Positions 1 through 11,469 of a stretch of 64,000 nt of DNA are shown in pieces (the first letter of the stretch is position 1; every line of letters begins with the position of its first letter). The notes below the pieces were generated by a model. It ran no database searches. It was not told where the DNA came from and worked only from the letters and a program-made list of their open reading frames with translations. The translations under genes and the position numbers were made by a program. This DNA comes from Rusavskia elegans (lineage: Eukaryota > Ascomycota > Lecanoromycetes > Teloschistales > Teloschistaceae): NCBI GenBank assembly GCA_011316305.1, contig SAUG01000086.1, forward strand, positions 62,001 to 126,000. Reading direction: 5' to 3'.

Positions 1-20
1 TGCTTCAAGTGGGGTATGAG

Positions 21-198
21 AGGGGTAACAGCAGATGTGAATGGCGGAGTAAAAGTGAAAGATAAGGGGAGATAAAAGGAATGAAGAAGCCAAGTGTGGG
101 TGGGAGGCATTGCATATCCATTGATTGTGATATATACATAACAACCAAATTGCAGAGCTTGACTTTACTGCGGAGTCTTTTTTTTTTTTTTTTTTTTT
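21..198 (+). promoter_or_regulatory. DDR48-like promoter: two STRE motifs and T21 tract
   Basis: Two AGGGG pentamers (21-25 and 65-69), a TATATA at about 130 and an unbroken run of 21 T (178-198) lie directly upstream of the DDR48-like start at 226. AGGGG is the stress response element bound by Msn2/4-type zinc-finger activators, and yeast DDR48 is a known stress-induced gene. The motif is short and can occur by chance. The link to stress control is inferred from the gene identity. Confidence 0.4.
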
Positions 199-225
199 GT
201 GGAAAAGATTTACCATTCGTGAAAG

Positions 226-1512
226 ATGTCCAATTACGACGACAACAGTACTGTAAGACATCAATCGCATGGGGTAGCTCGTCAATATTTACTTATGAAC
301 GATTAGGGTCGCTCTGGGTACGGTGGAGAATCTGGAGGAGGGTATCTTGTATGCTGAAATCATGATCCTGACATGGCGGTGCGGATCGAATACTCACTCA
401 CTGGATGAATAGGGCAACGCTGGTTCTCGAATGGGGGACGAGAGCTATGGTGTACGATCTTTCACCCCTGCGAAGACCAGATACGAATTGCTAATCGGTG
501 CGCCGTAGTCCTCTGGTCGAGGTGGTGATGATGCCTACGGAGTGAGCGTAATGCCCAGGTTCGGTCGACGTTCAATAGCTGATGAGCAATTAGTCGTCAG
601 GCCGTGGTGGTATTGGCGGCACCGAGGACACCTATGGCGTACAGCATCATCCCAACTCCACTGCTGATTGCAATACTGACATGAACCCAGTCGTCCGGTC
701 GCAGTGGTTTGAGCTCCGGTGTTGCTGATGACGGTTATGGGGTGCGTCCTTCGCGTTGGTACCCATCGGTACGAAGCCCCGACTGAGATGCAAGCAGTCC
801 TCCGGCCGCACAGGCGGCTCTGGACTCGGTGCCGACGACTCCTACGGCGTATGTAGACACTACATGTGTACGAGCCACTTGAAACTAACAGCTACTCCAG
901 TCGTCTGGGCGCGGAACCTCTGGAATTGGCGGCGGCGACGACAGCTACGGCTCCAGCGACCGCTCCGGAAGCGCCGGCTATGGTTCTGCCATCACCCACG
1001 GCGCGGGTTCCGGTAACAAACTAAACCGCGGCGAACAGGAAACTGTAGGCCTCCCCTCCGACTATGGTTCCGGGCATAGCGGCGACACCACGGACCGCAA
1101 TGAACCTTATTCTGGGCACAGAGAATATGGCTCTGGCGCCACAGGGGGAGTGGGATTTGGCAACAAGACCTCGAGCGGATCGGTCGGCGATAGCGCCTAT
1201 GGAGGAAATCCGGACGTCGGCCGGAATTCGGATCCCTATACTGGGCAAAACGAGTATGGCTCGGGTTCCACGGGAGGTGCTGGGTATGGAAATAAGAGTT
1301 CCAACCACGATGACGGTGATAGTAAGAAAGGAGGTATGTTTGGAGCGGGGAATCCAGAGGACTCGTGAACGTGCAGCTAATATGGGGCTGATCCAGACTC
1401 GACATCCGGCAAGATGATGGAGAAATTGGGCGGGATGTTTGGGAATGAAAAGATGAAGGAGCAGGGAAGGGAGAAGCGAGAAGGTGCTGGATATGGGGAC
1501 AATTCTTATTAA
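226..1512 (+). CDS. DDR48: DDR48-like stress protein with repeated SSGR...SYG exons
   Basis: Nine exons: 226-252, 307-348, 413-451, 509-541, 594-638, 691-741, 798-848, 901-1333 and 1397-1512; 278 aa. The start MSNYDDN and the glycine/serine/aspartate/tyrosine-rich repeats ending in (D)D-x-Y-G match the fungal DDR48 (DNA damage/heat-shock responsive) type. The last exon encodes a lysine-rich tail (GKMMEKLGGMFGNEKMKEQG, then REKRE) that I recall in filamentous-fungal relatives. Exons 4-7 each encode exactly one SSGR...YG unit and exon 8 starts with a fifth; every one of these junctions is phase 0. Exon 2 could end at an alternative donor, but only 348/349 keeps the frame. The protein is low-complexity and probably disordered; its molecular role in filamentous fungi is not established. 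No single open frame covers it, so automated callers may fragment it. Confidence 0.8.
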
Positions 1513-1749
1513 GCCAGGAGGTCTGCCGTCGTGCAAGATCGAAGTGTTTTTGTTGAGACAGCTATGCTGTGGATGGTAAAACTGTTGAAAATTGCAGGAG
1601 AAGAAATAGGAAGCTTACCAGATTGTTCGCACTGAGCTCGTTCGTGTCCGTCTTTGCTGTCGTCGTGTATGTAAGAAGTGTTGTTCCGCCATCGCAGCTT
1701 CGCTCAAAGCTCCCAGCCATCTTACTTCCACATCAATAACGCTCACTCT

Positions 1750-2239
1750 ATGGTGATGGAAACGAACCAGCGCACATCGGGTGCCATGCTGGGTCTGGCT
1801 CCCAACCTTCACGCCGTTCAGTCGCTAATTGTCATGGGCTTCCAGAGAGGGCAAATAGCGATATCGGCACCCTCATCCGTCGCTTCGAGAATATCATCGA
1901 ATACACGCCAGTATGTAGGCCTCTTCCCTCTGCAGGACCCCGTGCCGACTCGCTTTTCTACGCGTATGTTCTCCACGGACGCACGTCGATGCTGAAACCC
2001 TCCGATCATAGGGCGACCGCAATGCCGCCGCGGTGGATGCATACAAGATGGAAGTCGAGACGGCAGCCTTGATCCGAGCAGCAGAGGATATTTTGGCTTT
2101 GACGAGGACGATGAAGGAGATGTGGCTGTTTGGGAAGTTGGAGACGGTGGAGACGACTGAAGCGGACGAGAGAGCGGACGAGAGCGCTAGGGGGGTGGAG
2201 GAGGGGTGGAGGAAGTTGATGGGGGCGGAGAGGAAATGA
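1750..2239 (+). CDS. MED22: Mediator complex subunit 22 (Srb6)
   Basis: Exons 1750-1780, 1846-1910 and 2012-2239; 107 aa, the usual small size for Med22. After splicing it reads ERANSDIGTLIRRFENIIEY, then DRNAAAVDAYKMEVETAALI and LALTRTMKEMWLFGKLETVE, which is the conserved Med22 helical core. Med22 is a head-module subunit of the nuclear Mediator complex, which bridges activators and RNA polymerase II. The first intron ends after a GCTAAT branch site. The start at 1750 is the nearest upstream ATG giving a short N terminus; an in-frame ATG at 1756 and another at 1678 are alternatives. The C-terminal tail is rich in E, T and R and less conserved. Confidence 0.85.
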
Positions 2240-2435
2240 ATGACTTGGTTTCCATCATGACCTTGTATCTGTACCCAACCTGGACATGTATGAAATCATG
2301 GTGTTCTATCTGACCATCTGACATGGACATGATGCCTGCATGCTCGCAACACTTGGGACAAGATGTCCACGCTCCTTTACCTCTCATTTCAACCTGGCCT
2401 TGAATCAACTATATCTCTATCGACATAGCTATCAA

Positions 2436-3149
2436 ATGATGTCTACCTCTACCAACCCTCCCTCTGCACACCCTCTACCTCCTCTCACCCTCATAGTCGC
2501 CACCACCCCCTCCCTCGGCATCGGTCATCGAGGTTCCCTCCCCTGGCCCACTCTCAAAGCCGACCTCCAATTCTTCGCCCGCGTCACCAAACATCCACCC
2601 CCTCCCTCTTCTACCTCGGAAACCCCAACACATCAATCTGATAACTCTAGAACCTCAGCTCTCAGAAATGCCGTGGTCATGGGCCGGAAGACCTTCGATT
2701 CCATCCCCTCCAAGTTCCGCCCTTTGAAAGATCGGATCAACGTCGTCATCACACGCTCGCCTGATTCTGCATCATTGGCACCCTATCATGAAGACATGGA
2801 CGTTGTAATAGCGTCCTCTATTCTTGATGGCCTGCAGAGATTACGGGAGCAGCATGAGGATTTGGGGAGGGTGTTTGTGATTGGTGGGGCGGAGATATAT
2901 AAGCAAGCGATTGAGTTGCAGGAGTGTAAGAGGGTGCTTTGGACGAGGTTGAGTGGGGAATGGGAGTGTGATACTTGGTTTCCGGAGGGGATCGTTGGGG
3001 ATGGCGTTGAGGGGGGTTGCGGGAGAGAAACCGGGTGGGAGCGGAGGACCAGAGGTGAATTGGAGGATTGGGTGCAGGAAGGAGTTGGAGGGTTGAGGAA
3101 GGAGGGGGATGTGGAATTCGAGGTTAGTATGTGGGAGAGAGGAGGATGA
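2436..3149 (+). CDS. DFR1: Dihydrofolate reductase
   Basis: Single exon, 237 aa. It reduces dihydrofolate to tetrahydrofolate with NADPH for thymidylate, purine and methionine synthesis. Visible family motifs are the substrate-loop segment IGHRGSLPWPTLKADLQFF (about residues 29-48), the cofactor-binding VVMGRKTFDSIP, INVVITR, and FVIGGAEIYKQAIE. As in other fungal enzymes there is a proline/serine-rich insertion between the Trp-Pro helix and MGRKT. I start at 2436 (MMSTST); an in-frame ATG at 2340 would add 32 residues and is less likely. The gene converges on THI6 with 71 bp between stop codons. Confidence 0.93.
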   Translation: MMSTSTNPPSAHPLPPLTLIVATTPSLGIGHRGSLPWPTLKADLQFFARVTKHPPPPSSTSETPTHQSDNSRTSALRNAVVMGRKTFDSIPSKFRPLKDRINVVITRSPDSASLAPYHEDMDVVIASSILDGLQRLREQHEDLGRVFVIGGAEIYKQAIELQECKRVLWTRLSGEWECDTWFPEGIVGDGVEGGCGRETGWERRTRGELEDWVQEGVGGLRKEGDVEFEVSMWERGG

Positions 3150-3220
3150 AGATTAAGACCTGAAGCAAAGTATCTCTGCTTGTTCCAACGTCACTTGGAT
3201 TTGGGAGAGAAGATCATCGT

Positions 3221-5025
3221 CTAAACGCTGCCCGGCTCCCTAATTCCTATCCGTTCGACTTTGGCCTGATCCAACCAGCTGCCATCGGACTTGTGCGCCA
3301 GCGTGGCAATATTGGCTAATTCATCAATGAAAGCCGGAACGAAAGTACCTGGACCTTTGACATCATCTCGCACGGCTGCTCGTTCGGCGGCGATTTCATA
3401 CATGAGTATCCCTGAGAGGGTGGCTAACAGCTTGTCTTCTCTATAACCTGCGAGGCACGCTGCAATTGTGGTTCCAAGGGTACATCCGCTTCCTGTGATA
3501 CGACCCAGGTATCCACTTCCGTTTTTGATAGCGTACGTGCGAGTGCCATCACTGAGAAAGTCAGTCTTTCCTGTCAGCACTATGACGTTGCGCTCTCGTG
3601 CCGCCAGCTTCCTCGTCAGGACAGCCTTATCAAGATCCGGTGAAGTGCTGTACCCACTATCGACTCCCTTCTGTTGAATGTTGCGTTCGCCCCAAAGGAC
3701 ACTCAACTCGCTTTCGTTGCCTTTGATGACCTCAAAGTAGCAATCTGCCATAAGCCTCTTCACCGTCTCACGGTGGAGCTTTGTTGCACCCGCACCGACC
3801 GGGTCGAACAGGACGGGCTGGCCACAAGCGTTGTACGCCTGCCCTGCGCGAACGTAGTTGGTTGTAGCCTCTGGGGTGATGCTTCCCATGTTGATGACTA
3901 GAGCTCCACCCAAGGCTGCGAGCTCGGGGGCTTCGTCTCCATTGTTGGCCATGATCGGGCTTGATCCACTGCTTGCGAGTTAGAGACGGTCTTCCTTTCA
4001 AGGGGAGGAAGCTTCGTTACATCGACAGCGCTACGTTGGCTGCGAAATTCTGAACCACCAGATTGGTCATATTGTGGCATAGTGGATGCTTAGCACCGAG
4101 ATCCTTGATTACATCGTTGGCTCGCTTTACCAGAAAATCCACCGTTTTGACAGGATTTGGTCGGCCCTCATTGATGAAGCCAGGTGGTTGGGTAGCTAGC
4201 CTACGTAGTTCTTGGGCTGCAGCTTTGGGATCATCCGCCGCCATGATGGCACTCACCACAGCAACACCATCAAGTCTCTTTCTCAGGGCTTGTGATTTGA
4301 ACATCACACGCTGGATGTTCTTTGCATTGATACCACCAATAGCAACAGTAGGAACAACTCTCTCGAGGCCGGTGATGCCGCCTAGGATGTCCCTGACGCC
4401 AGCGGTTCCTAGGATTGCCTTGGTATCCTCTTTGCTGTTACTCGGTCAGGTCCAAGCTGTGACTTAGGCAATGCACCGTTGCTGACTGAATTATACTCAC
4501 GTCGGGGTAGCATAGACAGTACCAATTCCCAAATAGTCCACTCCAGCCTCAACGGCAGCCATGGCTTCAGCAAGCGAGGAAACCGTCACACCGATTGTCA
4601 TCTTCGAACCAACAATTTGGCGAGCAGTGATGGCATCTTGATTCAACATCAGCGACACGGTAGAACATTCCCATTCCTTGCTCGGTCACCCACCCATGTC
4701 GGTCTGTCCGAGGTGGACACCATCAGCATCGACTGCCAGAGCAACATCTACCCGGTCGTTGATGATGAGCGGAACAGCATGCTGTCTGCATATTGTACGG
4801 AGCGACTGAGCGGTCCGTATCAAATCGCCAGTATCGCTATGCTTATCTCGGTATTGCACGACAGTAACGCCTGCGTCGATCGGTTCAGGACCTTGGTGTA
4901 GAATTGGATGAAGAAGCCGGCGTACCTCCTTCTACAGCCGCTCGAACAACATCCTCAAGATTATTCTTGCCTAGGATTGCAGGAGTTGAATCGGTCACCA
5001 GATAAATACTGTAATCGATCTCCAT
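3221..5025 (-). CDS. THI6: Bifunctional thiamine-phosphate synthase / hydroxyethylthiazole kinase
   Basis: Five exons on the minus strand: 5025-4926, 4870-4694, 4636-4501, 4440-4021 and 3968-3221; 526 aa. The N-terminal half is the ThiE-type synthase joining pyrimidine and thiazole moieties: DYSIYLVTDST, GVTVVQYRDK, VPLIINDRVDVAL, DGVHLGQTDM, DYLGIGTVYATPT. The C-terminal half is the ThiM-type thiazole kinase: HPLCHNMTNLVVQNFAANV, MANNGDEAPELAALGGALVI, FDPVGAGATKLHRETV, GRITGSGCTLGTTIAACLAG. The fusion order is that of yeast Thi6. All exon junctions restore conserved motifs (for example AT|T making LSIGSSPIMANNGDE). A TATA-like AATATAAG lies about 220 nt upstream on the minus strand. No TPP riboswitch signature was found upstream. 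Confidence 0.93.
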
Positions 5026-6021
5026 GATTGCTGGACTTCCAAGGCAGTTCGTACGGTTATGAGTAGTGAAATTCAAATGAGGAGAGATATACTGGCAAAG
5101 ACAGATAAATTGAAGGCTGGTGGGTATTGAAACGGCTTCACACCAAGCTCTTCTGCTGCCTTGGGTAATGCGATTGTAAATGAAGTTTAGACAGAGAAGT
5201 AGTGATATTGAACATCGATCTATGCCCTCATTCGCTTAAACTTATATTCCGGGCACCCTTTTAGATTTTGGCTCATACGGATACCTTTTTCGATCTGCCA
5301 ACCGGGCACTGTCAAAGACAGCGGTATGGGGCTTACAAACACCGGAGGTACTGGCAATCCGAATGAGCCCTGTCTATGGCTATAGGAGTCATCTTTCCAA
5401 AAATCCTATAGAGTATCACAGCAGCCAGAAAGGAGAAGTCTCCAGTCTCCCTCCGACCCTCCCTCCTAGGCGACCCCCTCGTATTCGTAGCCGCTTGAAG
5501 TCATGGCTATTTCTGGCCTAGTGTATGACTAATTTTCTTTCCTCGTGATTTTCTCAGCAGCCGCGACTCCTCAAAAAGATCCGCCCGTTCCAACTTCCTT
5601 CTATTCTTCCACCTCCACTGGTTTGATGCCAACGAACTGACATACAACACAAAGAGCTCATACAACAGCTGTAACTTCTCTCCCATTCCGTATAAGGACC
5701 AAGAACCAGCAAACAGCAAGACTTCAAACCGACAGTCTGCATTTTATGTATTCGCCCGTCAACGCCATCAGACTTCATCCGCCGCTCACGCTGCAAATAT
5801 TTCGTATACCACGGAAGCCTTGTAGCCCTTACTCAAGCTCCGACGGTTAAGACAGCTGTGTCCAGGCTTCAGCCATCTTCTTCAACAACCACAGGTTCCC
5901 GGCACATCCTGGATCCCTGCATGTCTTCGACTGCTATCATCACCGGTGGTCCAAGTGCTCTATTCGAGGTCACTATCAATAATCTCCTGCTGTCTTAAAA
6001 GTATCAGAATCGTCCGCAACC
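5026..6021. other. Intergenic, THI6/eIF5 divergent promoters
   Basis: About 1 kb between the divergent THI6 and eIF5 starts. Pyrimidine-rich stretches near 5440-5480 and 5540-5620 fit leader or promoter sequence. The open frames seen here are short with no family motifs. I see no gene. Confidence 0.5.
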
Positions 6022-7437
6022 ATGGCTACCGTTAATATTCGTCGGGTGAGTATTAATGAGAGTAACATACCGACTTCCGCTGACCAGTGCAAGGATGTCT
6101 CCGACCCATTCTACCGCTACAAGATGGAGCGCATCCAGTCCAAAGTCGAAGGCAAAGGAAATGGTATCAAGACCGTCATCGTCAACCTCAGCAGTGTTGC
6201 CTCTTCGCTCAGCCGTCCCCCCTCCTGTGAGTCCGCCATTGGCTTCATGATCATTTTGCGTGCTGACTGAAACTCAGATGTCATCAAATACTTTGGCTTC
6301 GAGCTTGGCGCCCAAACCAACAACAACCCTAACGATGACCGCTGGATCATCAATGGTTCTCATGAGGCTTCCAAGCTTCAGGACTACCTTGACGGCTTCA
6401 TTTCCAAATTTGTCCTTTGCAAGCAATGCAAGAACCCCGAGACCGACGTCAACTTTAAGGATGGATACATTCTGCTAGATTGCAAAGCGTGCGGCCAGCG
6501 TTCTACTGTTGATGGTCGCCTCAAGCTCAGCTCCTTCATCTTGAAGAATCAGCCGAAGAAGGGCAAGAAAGATAAGGCGGAGAAGAAAGCTCGTCGGGCC
6601 AAGGCCAAAGAGAACGGCGACGCCGAGCAGAACGGTAACGGACATGGTGGCTCTGGCGACAGCAACTCCGATAACGCCGATGCTGAAGATGCTGATGTGG
6701 GCGTGGAAGCTGGTAGTGACGACAACGCCGAAGCCAAGGAACTGGATCAGGGCGAGGATGTCAAGGATGACGTCTGGGCCGTCGATGTTTCCGAGGAAGC
6801 AGTCAAGGCTCGTGCCAAAGAGCTTCCGGAAGATCTCAAGCAGAAGCTTGTCTTCGATGAGGGCGACGAGGACGCCGAGGGCGAAGGTGGTAGCAACAGT
6901 GCCTACGATCAGCTTGGCAGCTGGATCATCAGCACCGCCGAATCCAAGGAGGGTGGTGTGGGCGAGTTGGAAGATGTCGAGATCTACGTCAAAGCAAAGG
7001 ACCTCGGTGTTGGCACCAAGCACAAGACCTTGAGTGTGCTCGCTCAGACCATCTTTGACGACAACATTGTCGATCAGATCCCTAAGCGCGCCAGCATGCT
7101 CAAGAAGGTACGTCATGTTCCCCATAACGATAGGATGGCTTGTATTTATTGACATTCGTAGATGATCACCTCTGAACGCCACGAGAAAGCCTTCCTCGGC
7201 GGTACTGAAGCTTTCGTCGGCAAGGAGCGTCCTAAGCTCATCCCCGCAGTACCCAAGATACTCCTTGCCTACTACCAAAACGATCTGGTCTCTGAAGACG
7301 TCCTCAAGACCTGGAACAAAGCTAGTAAGAAGTACGTCGACATCGGCACCAGTAAGAAAGTCCGCCAGGCCGCCAAACCCTTCCTCGAGTGGCTCGAGAA
7401 CGCCGAGAGCGATGAGGAGGAATCTGAAGAGGAGTGA
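6022..7437 (+). CDS. TIF5: Translation initiation factor eIF5
   Basis: Four exons: 6022-6045, 6094-6226, 6278-7107 and 7162-7437; 420 aa. eIF5 is the GTPase-activating protein for eIF2 in the 43S preinitiation complex. The N-terminal domain starts MATVNIRR then [11 protein letters not shown], followed by [18 protein letters not shown] and [15 protein letters not shown] four-cysteine zinc ribbon follows (CKQCKNPE and [10 protein letters not shown], about residues 100-125). A Lys-rich then acidic linker leads to the C-terminal W2/HEAT domain, ending in the aromatic-acidic tail [18 protein letters not shown]. Intron 1 has two in-frame acceptors six bases apart (6087 and 6093); the downstream one gives the usual protein. 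Confidence 0.95.
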
Positions 7438-8329
7438 GTCCTTGACAAAGACTTGTCTCGGATCTGAACAGTTGCATGTTTAGCATGAAATTGTTTAAGG
7501 GCTCTCTTGGGTCACCTCTCTTGGTTTTGAAATCATCGGTCAAACCTCCACTCCTGGCGTGCTGTGTCTTGCAGCTCCCGATTCGGTAGATAGGTATATA
7601 GGTTTCTGCTTGCGATAACACCACTCATTGACGAATCGTGCACCGTACCGTTTCATGTTTTCTCAAGCCCTTGATATGATTCAATGTGATGTGTCGAGTT
7701 TGAGGAACGCTCGCAGCCAGCTTCCTATAGAGTACCTCCACATCCCGCTCAATGACATCTCGCCTTGTTCGCTAACATCCTACGCTATAGCCAAACATGG
7801 TCTTCGAACAGGGGCATGCTAGAAGTTTTACATGCTTGCCCCTGAATCGATAGATAGGTTTCGTAATTCGATTCTATGAGCAGGTATTATATCTTAGGAA
7901 AACAACCATCCTCTCTTAATGTGCAAGTCGACATCATGAAAATGATATATTGAATGCCATGGATAGTAGCCACTTCGATCCACAAACCGGTAGCTCGTTT
8001 CGCTAATGATGATCACGAGTCCATATGGGTTTATCGGTTTTGCTGCTGATGGATACCTTGATCTGTGATCAGATACATCGTTTCATCAGACAGCTTCCAC
8101 GATATGAAAATAGATGTCGATTTGCAAGTTGAAATCCAGTTTTGTAGATGGATACCTCGGTCGACGAAACTCCGTTTTGCAAGAGGACATCTCATTTCAC
8201 TCTTCGACACCACGATTGGATGTTGGACGCTGTTCTTTGTGCCATTGGATACGTTGGCATAATGCTCAACAGTCTCTGTCCCTTTCACCTCCTACAGGCT
8301 GCGGCATAACACTCACCCCCCCCCCTCCA
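7438..8329. other. Intergenic between eIF5 and TTI1 stops
   Basis: About 890 bp between two convergent genes, expected to contain both 3' UTRs. The open frames here have no recognisable motif. A C-rich run sits at about 8319-8328, just beyond the TTI1 stop. I see no gene or RNA. Confidence 0.5.
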
Positions 8330-11300
8330 TCAGAATTCCACGCTCCTAAACTCCCACCCCTCGACAACCGGCTTCCGCTTCTCCCACTCCTCATCCCAAC
8401 CATCCTCCTTCCTGCTCCTCCTTTGCTCCTCCAACAACCAAACGGCATCAGGATTGACCCCTTCCAGGGCGCCCCTGACCCTCTCCCTCCCCCTCGCCAA
8501 AGCTTCTCCTCCCAATATCTCAAACACGCCGTCCTCCATTTCCCGCGTGATACCCACATATTCCACCATGCTCAATACAAGCCCCACCATCTGATCCCAC
8601 GTCTTGAACTTCGTGCCTCGAGAAGCCCGGGAGCGGCCGAGTGTTTTTTCTTCGTGTAGCATGCCTTGCTCTAGTTGGTGGTAGAGGGTTTGAATTTGGG
8701 GTAGGAGGTCGGAGAAGCGGGAGAGAAGAAAGGATCCGCCGTGTTGGGAGAAGGTTGTGAGGGTCTGCAGGGCCGTGAGTAGGGTGGGCAGGTCGGCTGG
8801 TGTGGCCGTTGAGGGAAAGGAAGAAGTTGGGGGGAAGATTTGGCGTGTTACATGGGGCCAGAGGGTGGCGATGAGAGGGAGGAATATGGTGTCGTTGTCT
8901 GCTTGTATTGTGCTTTGGGGGTTGAGACATGGGAGAGAAGAGGCGATGAGGGATAAGAGGAGGCGGCGGAGGGGCGGTGACGGGGTGGATAGATGGTGGG
9001 CTGTTTGCTGGGTGATACTGTGGATCAGGCTATGGGCTTTTGATTGAGGAGGGGAGTTTTCTGCGTTTGAAGGCTGAGGTGCTTCTGGTTCTGGGGTGGA
9101 TGATATCTCGGGATCTCGCTCTGGGAACGGGGTCGATGGAGAGGAACAATCTGATCTGTTCTTCACGGATTGTAGGCGGGCGACGACGTCCGTGATCGTA
9201 GTCAGCTTATAAGGTCGTCTCGGGCTCGGTGTAGTTTTTATAGCAGATTCGATAGCTCGAGGCGAGGCTTTGGCGCCTTCCTCTACAATGGCATTAAGGA
9301 CTTCAAAGAGCGACTCCACAAGTCGAGGATAGCCATGGTAGCAAGCCAAGATGGCGAAGATGGACTCGATCAAATCGTCCAGGTACGGGATGATTGCCGA
9401 ACCGCACAGTCGGACCATCATCAACATAACCTGCGAAGCTTGCGGACTGATGTCGAATGTGTTCAACTTAACGGCCACAGCGTTGACGAGATAGTCTGCA
9501 TTGTGGACTACAAGCTCGCTGGCACTGGGGTACCGGCAACTGTCGGACACGATGCTTAAGCATGTTACTGCGTGTTGTTGAAGAGCCGCGTTGTTGGAAC
9601 CCATCCGCTCCAGGATCGGGTAGAGAGCATCGACCAGCTCAGGGCGAAAGTCTTGCCCTTGGTGCCTCGCTTGCAAGGCTACGACTTCGAGTGATAATGC
9701 TTGCAGTCGCCAGTCAACGGCCTCGTCATAGGCGGATCTATCAAGAATTTCCAGTGAGAAAGAATATGCGTCTTCTGCAAGGGGCTCGAGAGAATCACTG
9801 GGAAGATTGAGCCATTGCTCAGTTGCAGAGTCTTGTGGCGATTGATTTCCCATCAGCTTAAGCATGAGCCATAAAGTTGCGATCTGCTCGTTGCCTGTCG
9901 AGCTCTTGAGCGACTCTATTAGACTCCGCTGAAGCGCCACGGACATCGCAGAGCTTTCGAATTGCTTAACCAGCATCTGCAAGCCTGCCATAAGATTCCC
10001 TTGACTAGTAGAGTCGAATATCACTGGTCCGAAAATACGATCGCCTCTGGATGATGTGGCGGATTGCAAGACTCGACTGATTTCAGCACTTCCACTCGCA
10101 ACAGAAGTAATTGAATGTGTCGAAGACAGCTGAATAGCCGAAGCGACGCCAGACCGTAGATTCGACGCGACGAGGTCGTCGAAGGCTCTCATGTCCGTAT
10201 CATGAGCGGACAGCAGTTGCAAAGCAGTTGAGAGCTGCTCGAGCGTCCTTGTCTGTTTCGTCTCGTCATTCGAAGTGACCACTCGGGGTAAAGCAACGGT
10301 CCAATCATATAGTGAATCCTTCAGAACGTCAAGGAGGTCAAGATTGGAGGCGAAGATCTGCTGGAGCCGTTGAGATCGCCTTTGACTGTCTTCTAACGCG
10401 GCATGACTTGAAAGGGCGACAAGGGCCTCCAGTATCATGGAAGTAGAATCTGCCAACGCTGCGCGACATTCGGTGAGAATTGATAGGCACAGTGTGAAAA
10501 GAGCTTCTTGAACATCGTGGCGATCGTGGTATCGCAGTGGTAGCACGGTCGACAAGGCTACCTTGACCTGGCTTGCTGTAGCTTTGATCCAGCTGTTAGT
10601 AGGGCTTTCACCAGCGGCCGAAGTTCGGACAGGAACAACAGCTGATGAGAGAGCGTCATCAGTAAGGATCTTGCGGAGTATCTGATCGAGCAGCTGTATG
10701 CAGGCCTGAAGGACCTTCCAGGGTGTTTTCGATCTGATGCCGGAGGACAGGACCCTCGTTAGGCACGATACGATGCCTGGGAAGAAGTTGCGTAGAGCAT
10801 CCTCATCGTCTATCCCATTGATCAGGCCGTTTAGGGAAGTACAAGCGGCCAAGCGAACTTTGATCGCCGAAGTGTTGGAAATGGCATCGAGAATAACAGT
10901 GAGTGTATGGCCAAGTAAGGGGACATTTTCCGGACTAATGGCACCCTGACTACCAAGGGAAGAAGCACCGGATGAGTGGAAAAGACTGGTAGTGCAGTCG
11001 AGAGCGATGGCAGCAACATCCTCGTCTACTTGGTTGGACTTGGAATCGGTGGCACTTCCTCCGGCCAGGAAAGCAAGCAGGATCAGAAGTTGTTTGCCGA
11101 CTTCGGAAGAGAGACGGTCTCTCCAGCCTTGTCGGATCAGAAGACGCAGACATGACAGAGCATGTTCCAGCAGCCTTGGGGGCAATTCTTTGGACTCGCT
11201 GAAGACATGTGACAGAGGAAAGAAGACATAGTCGGCCAGTTTGGCATCGAGGGAGCGATTGACAGCAAGTAGCGTCTCAGTGAGGCGCTCTAGGCATCTG

Positions 11301-11469
11301 AGTAGATCTTTGGCATTGGATTTTCTGACCTTGTAGCGTAGGGCTGTTTGGCTCAGCTCGACGCAAGGTGGCTTGAGCTATAGCGGCAATCAGTATTACA
11401 ATGTTGGAGACTGAAGATGGAACTTGTGGGTTCTACCAGACGAAAGGCCTTGACTCTTTCGTCGTCCAT
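8330..11469 (-). CDS. TTI1: TELO2-interacting protein 1 (HEAT-repeat, TTT complex)
   Basis: Two exons: 11469-11437 (MDDERVKAFRL) and 11377-8330; 1026 aa. Tti1 works with Tel2 and Tti2 in the TTT co-chaperone complex that matures PIKK kinases (TOR, ATM/ATR type). The spliced N terminus reads LKPPCVELSQTALRYKVRKS, then DYVFFPLSHVFSESKELPPR and LEHALSCLRLLIRQGWR, the Tti1 family start. The body is alpha-helical HEAT-like sequence. The C terminus has NPDAVWLLEEQR, again typical. The region around residues 690-730 is Ser/Pro-rich and probably a disordered loop. The tiny 11-codon first exon ends phase 0 before a 59-nt intron. Confidence 0.87.

Noticed and set aside
5026..5960. TPP riboswitch in the THI6 leader
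   Set aside because: I looked for the paired CTGAGA and ACCTGA-type cores on the minus strand. One isolated CTGAGA-like match at about 5550 has no partner in the right spacing.
6475..7278. 267-codon open frame on the minus strand opposite eIF5
   Set aside because: It is the antisense shadow of the codon-biased eIF5 exon 3 and has no conserved sequence.
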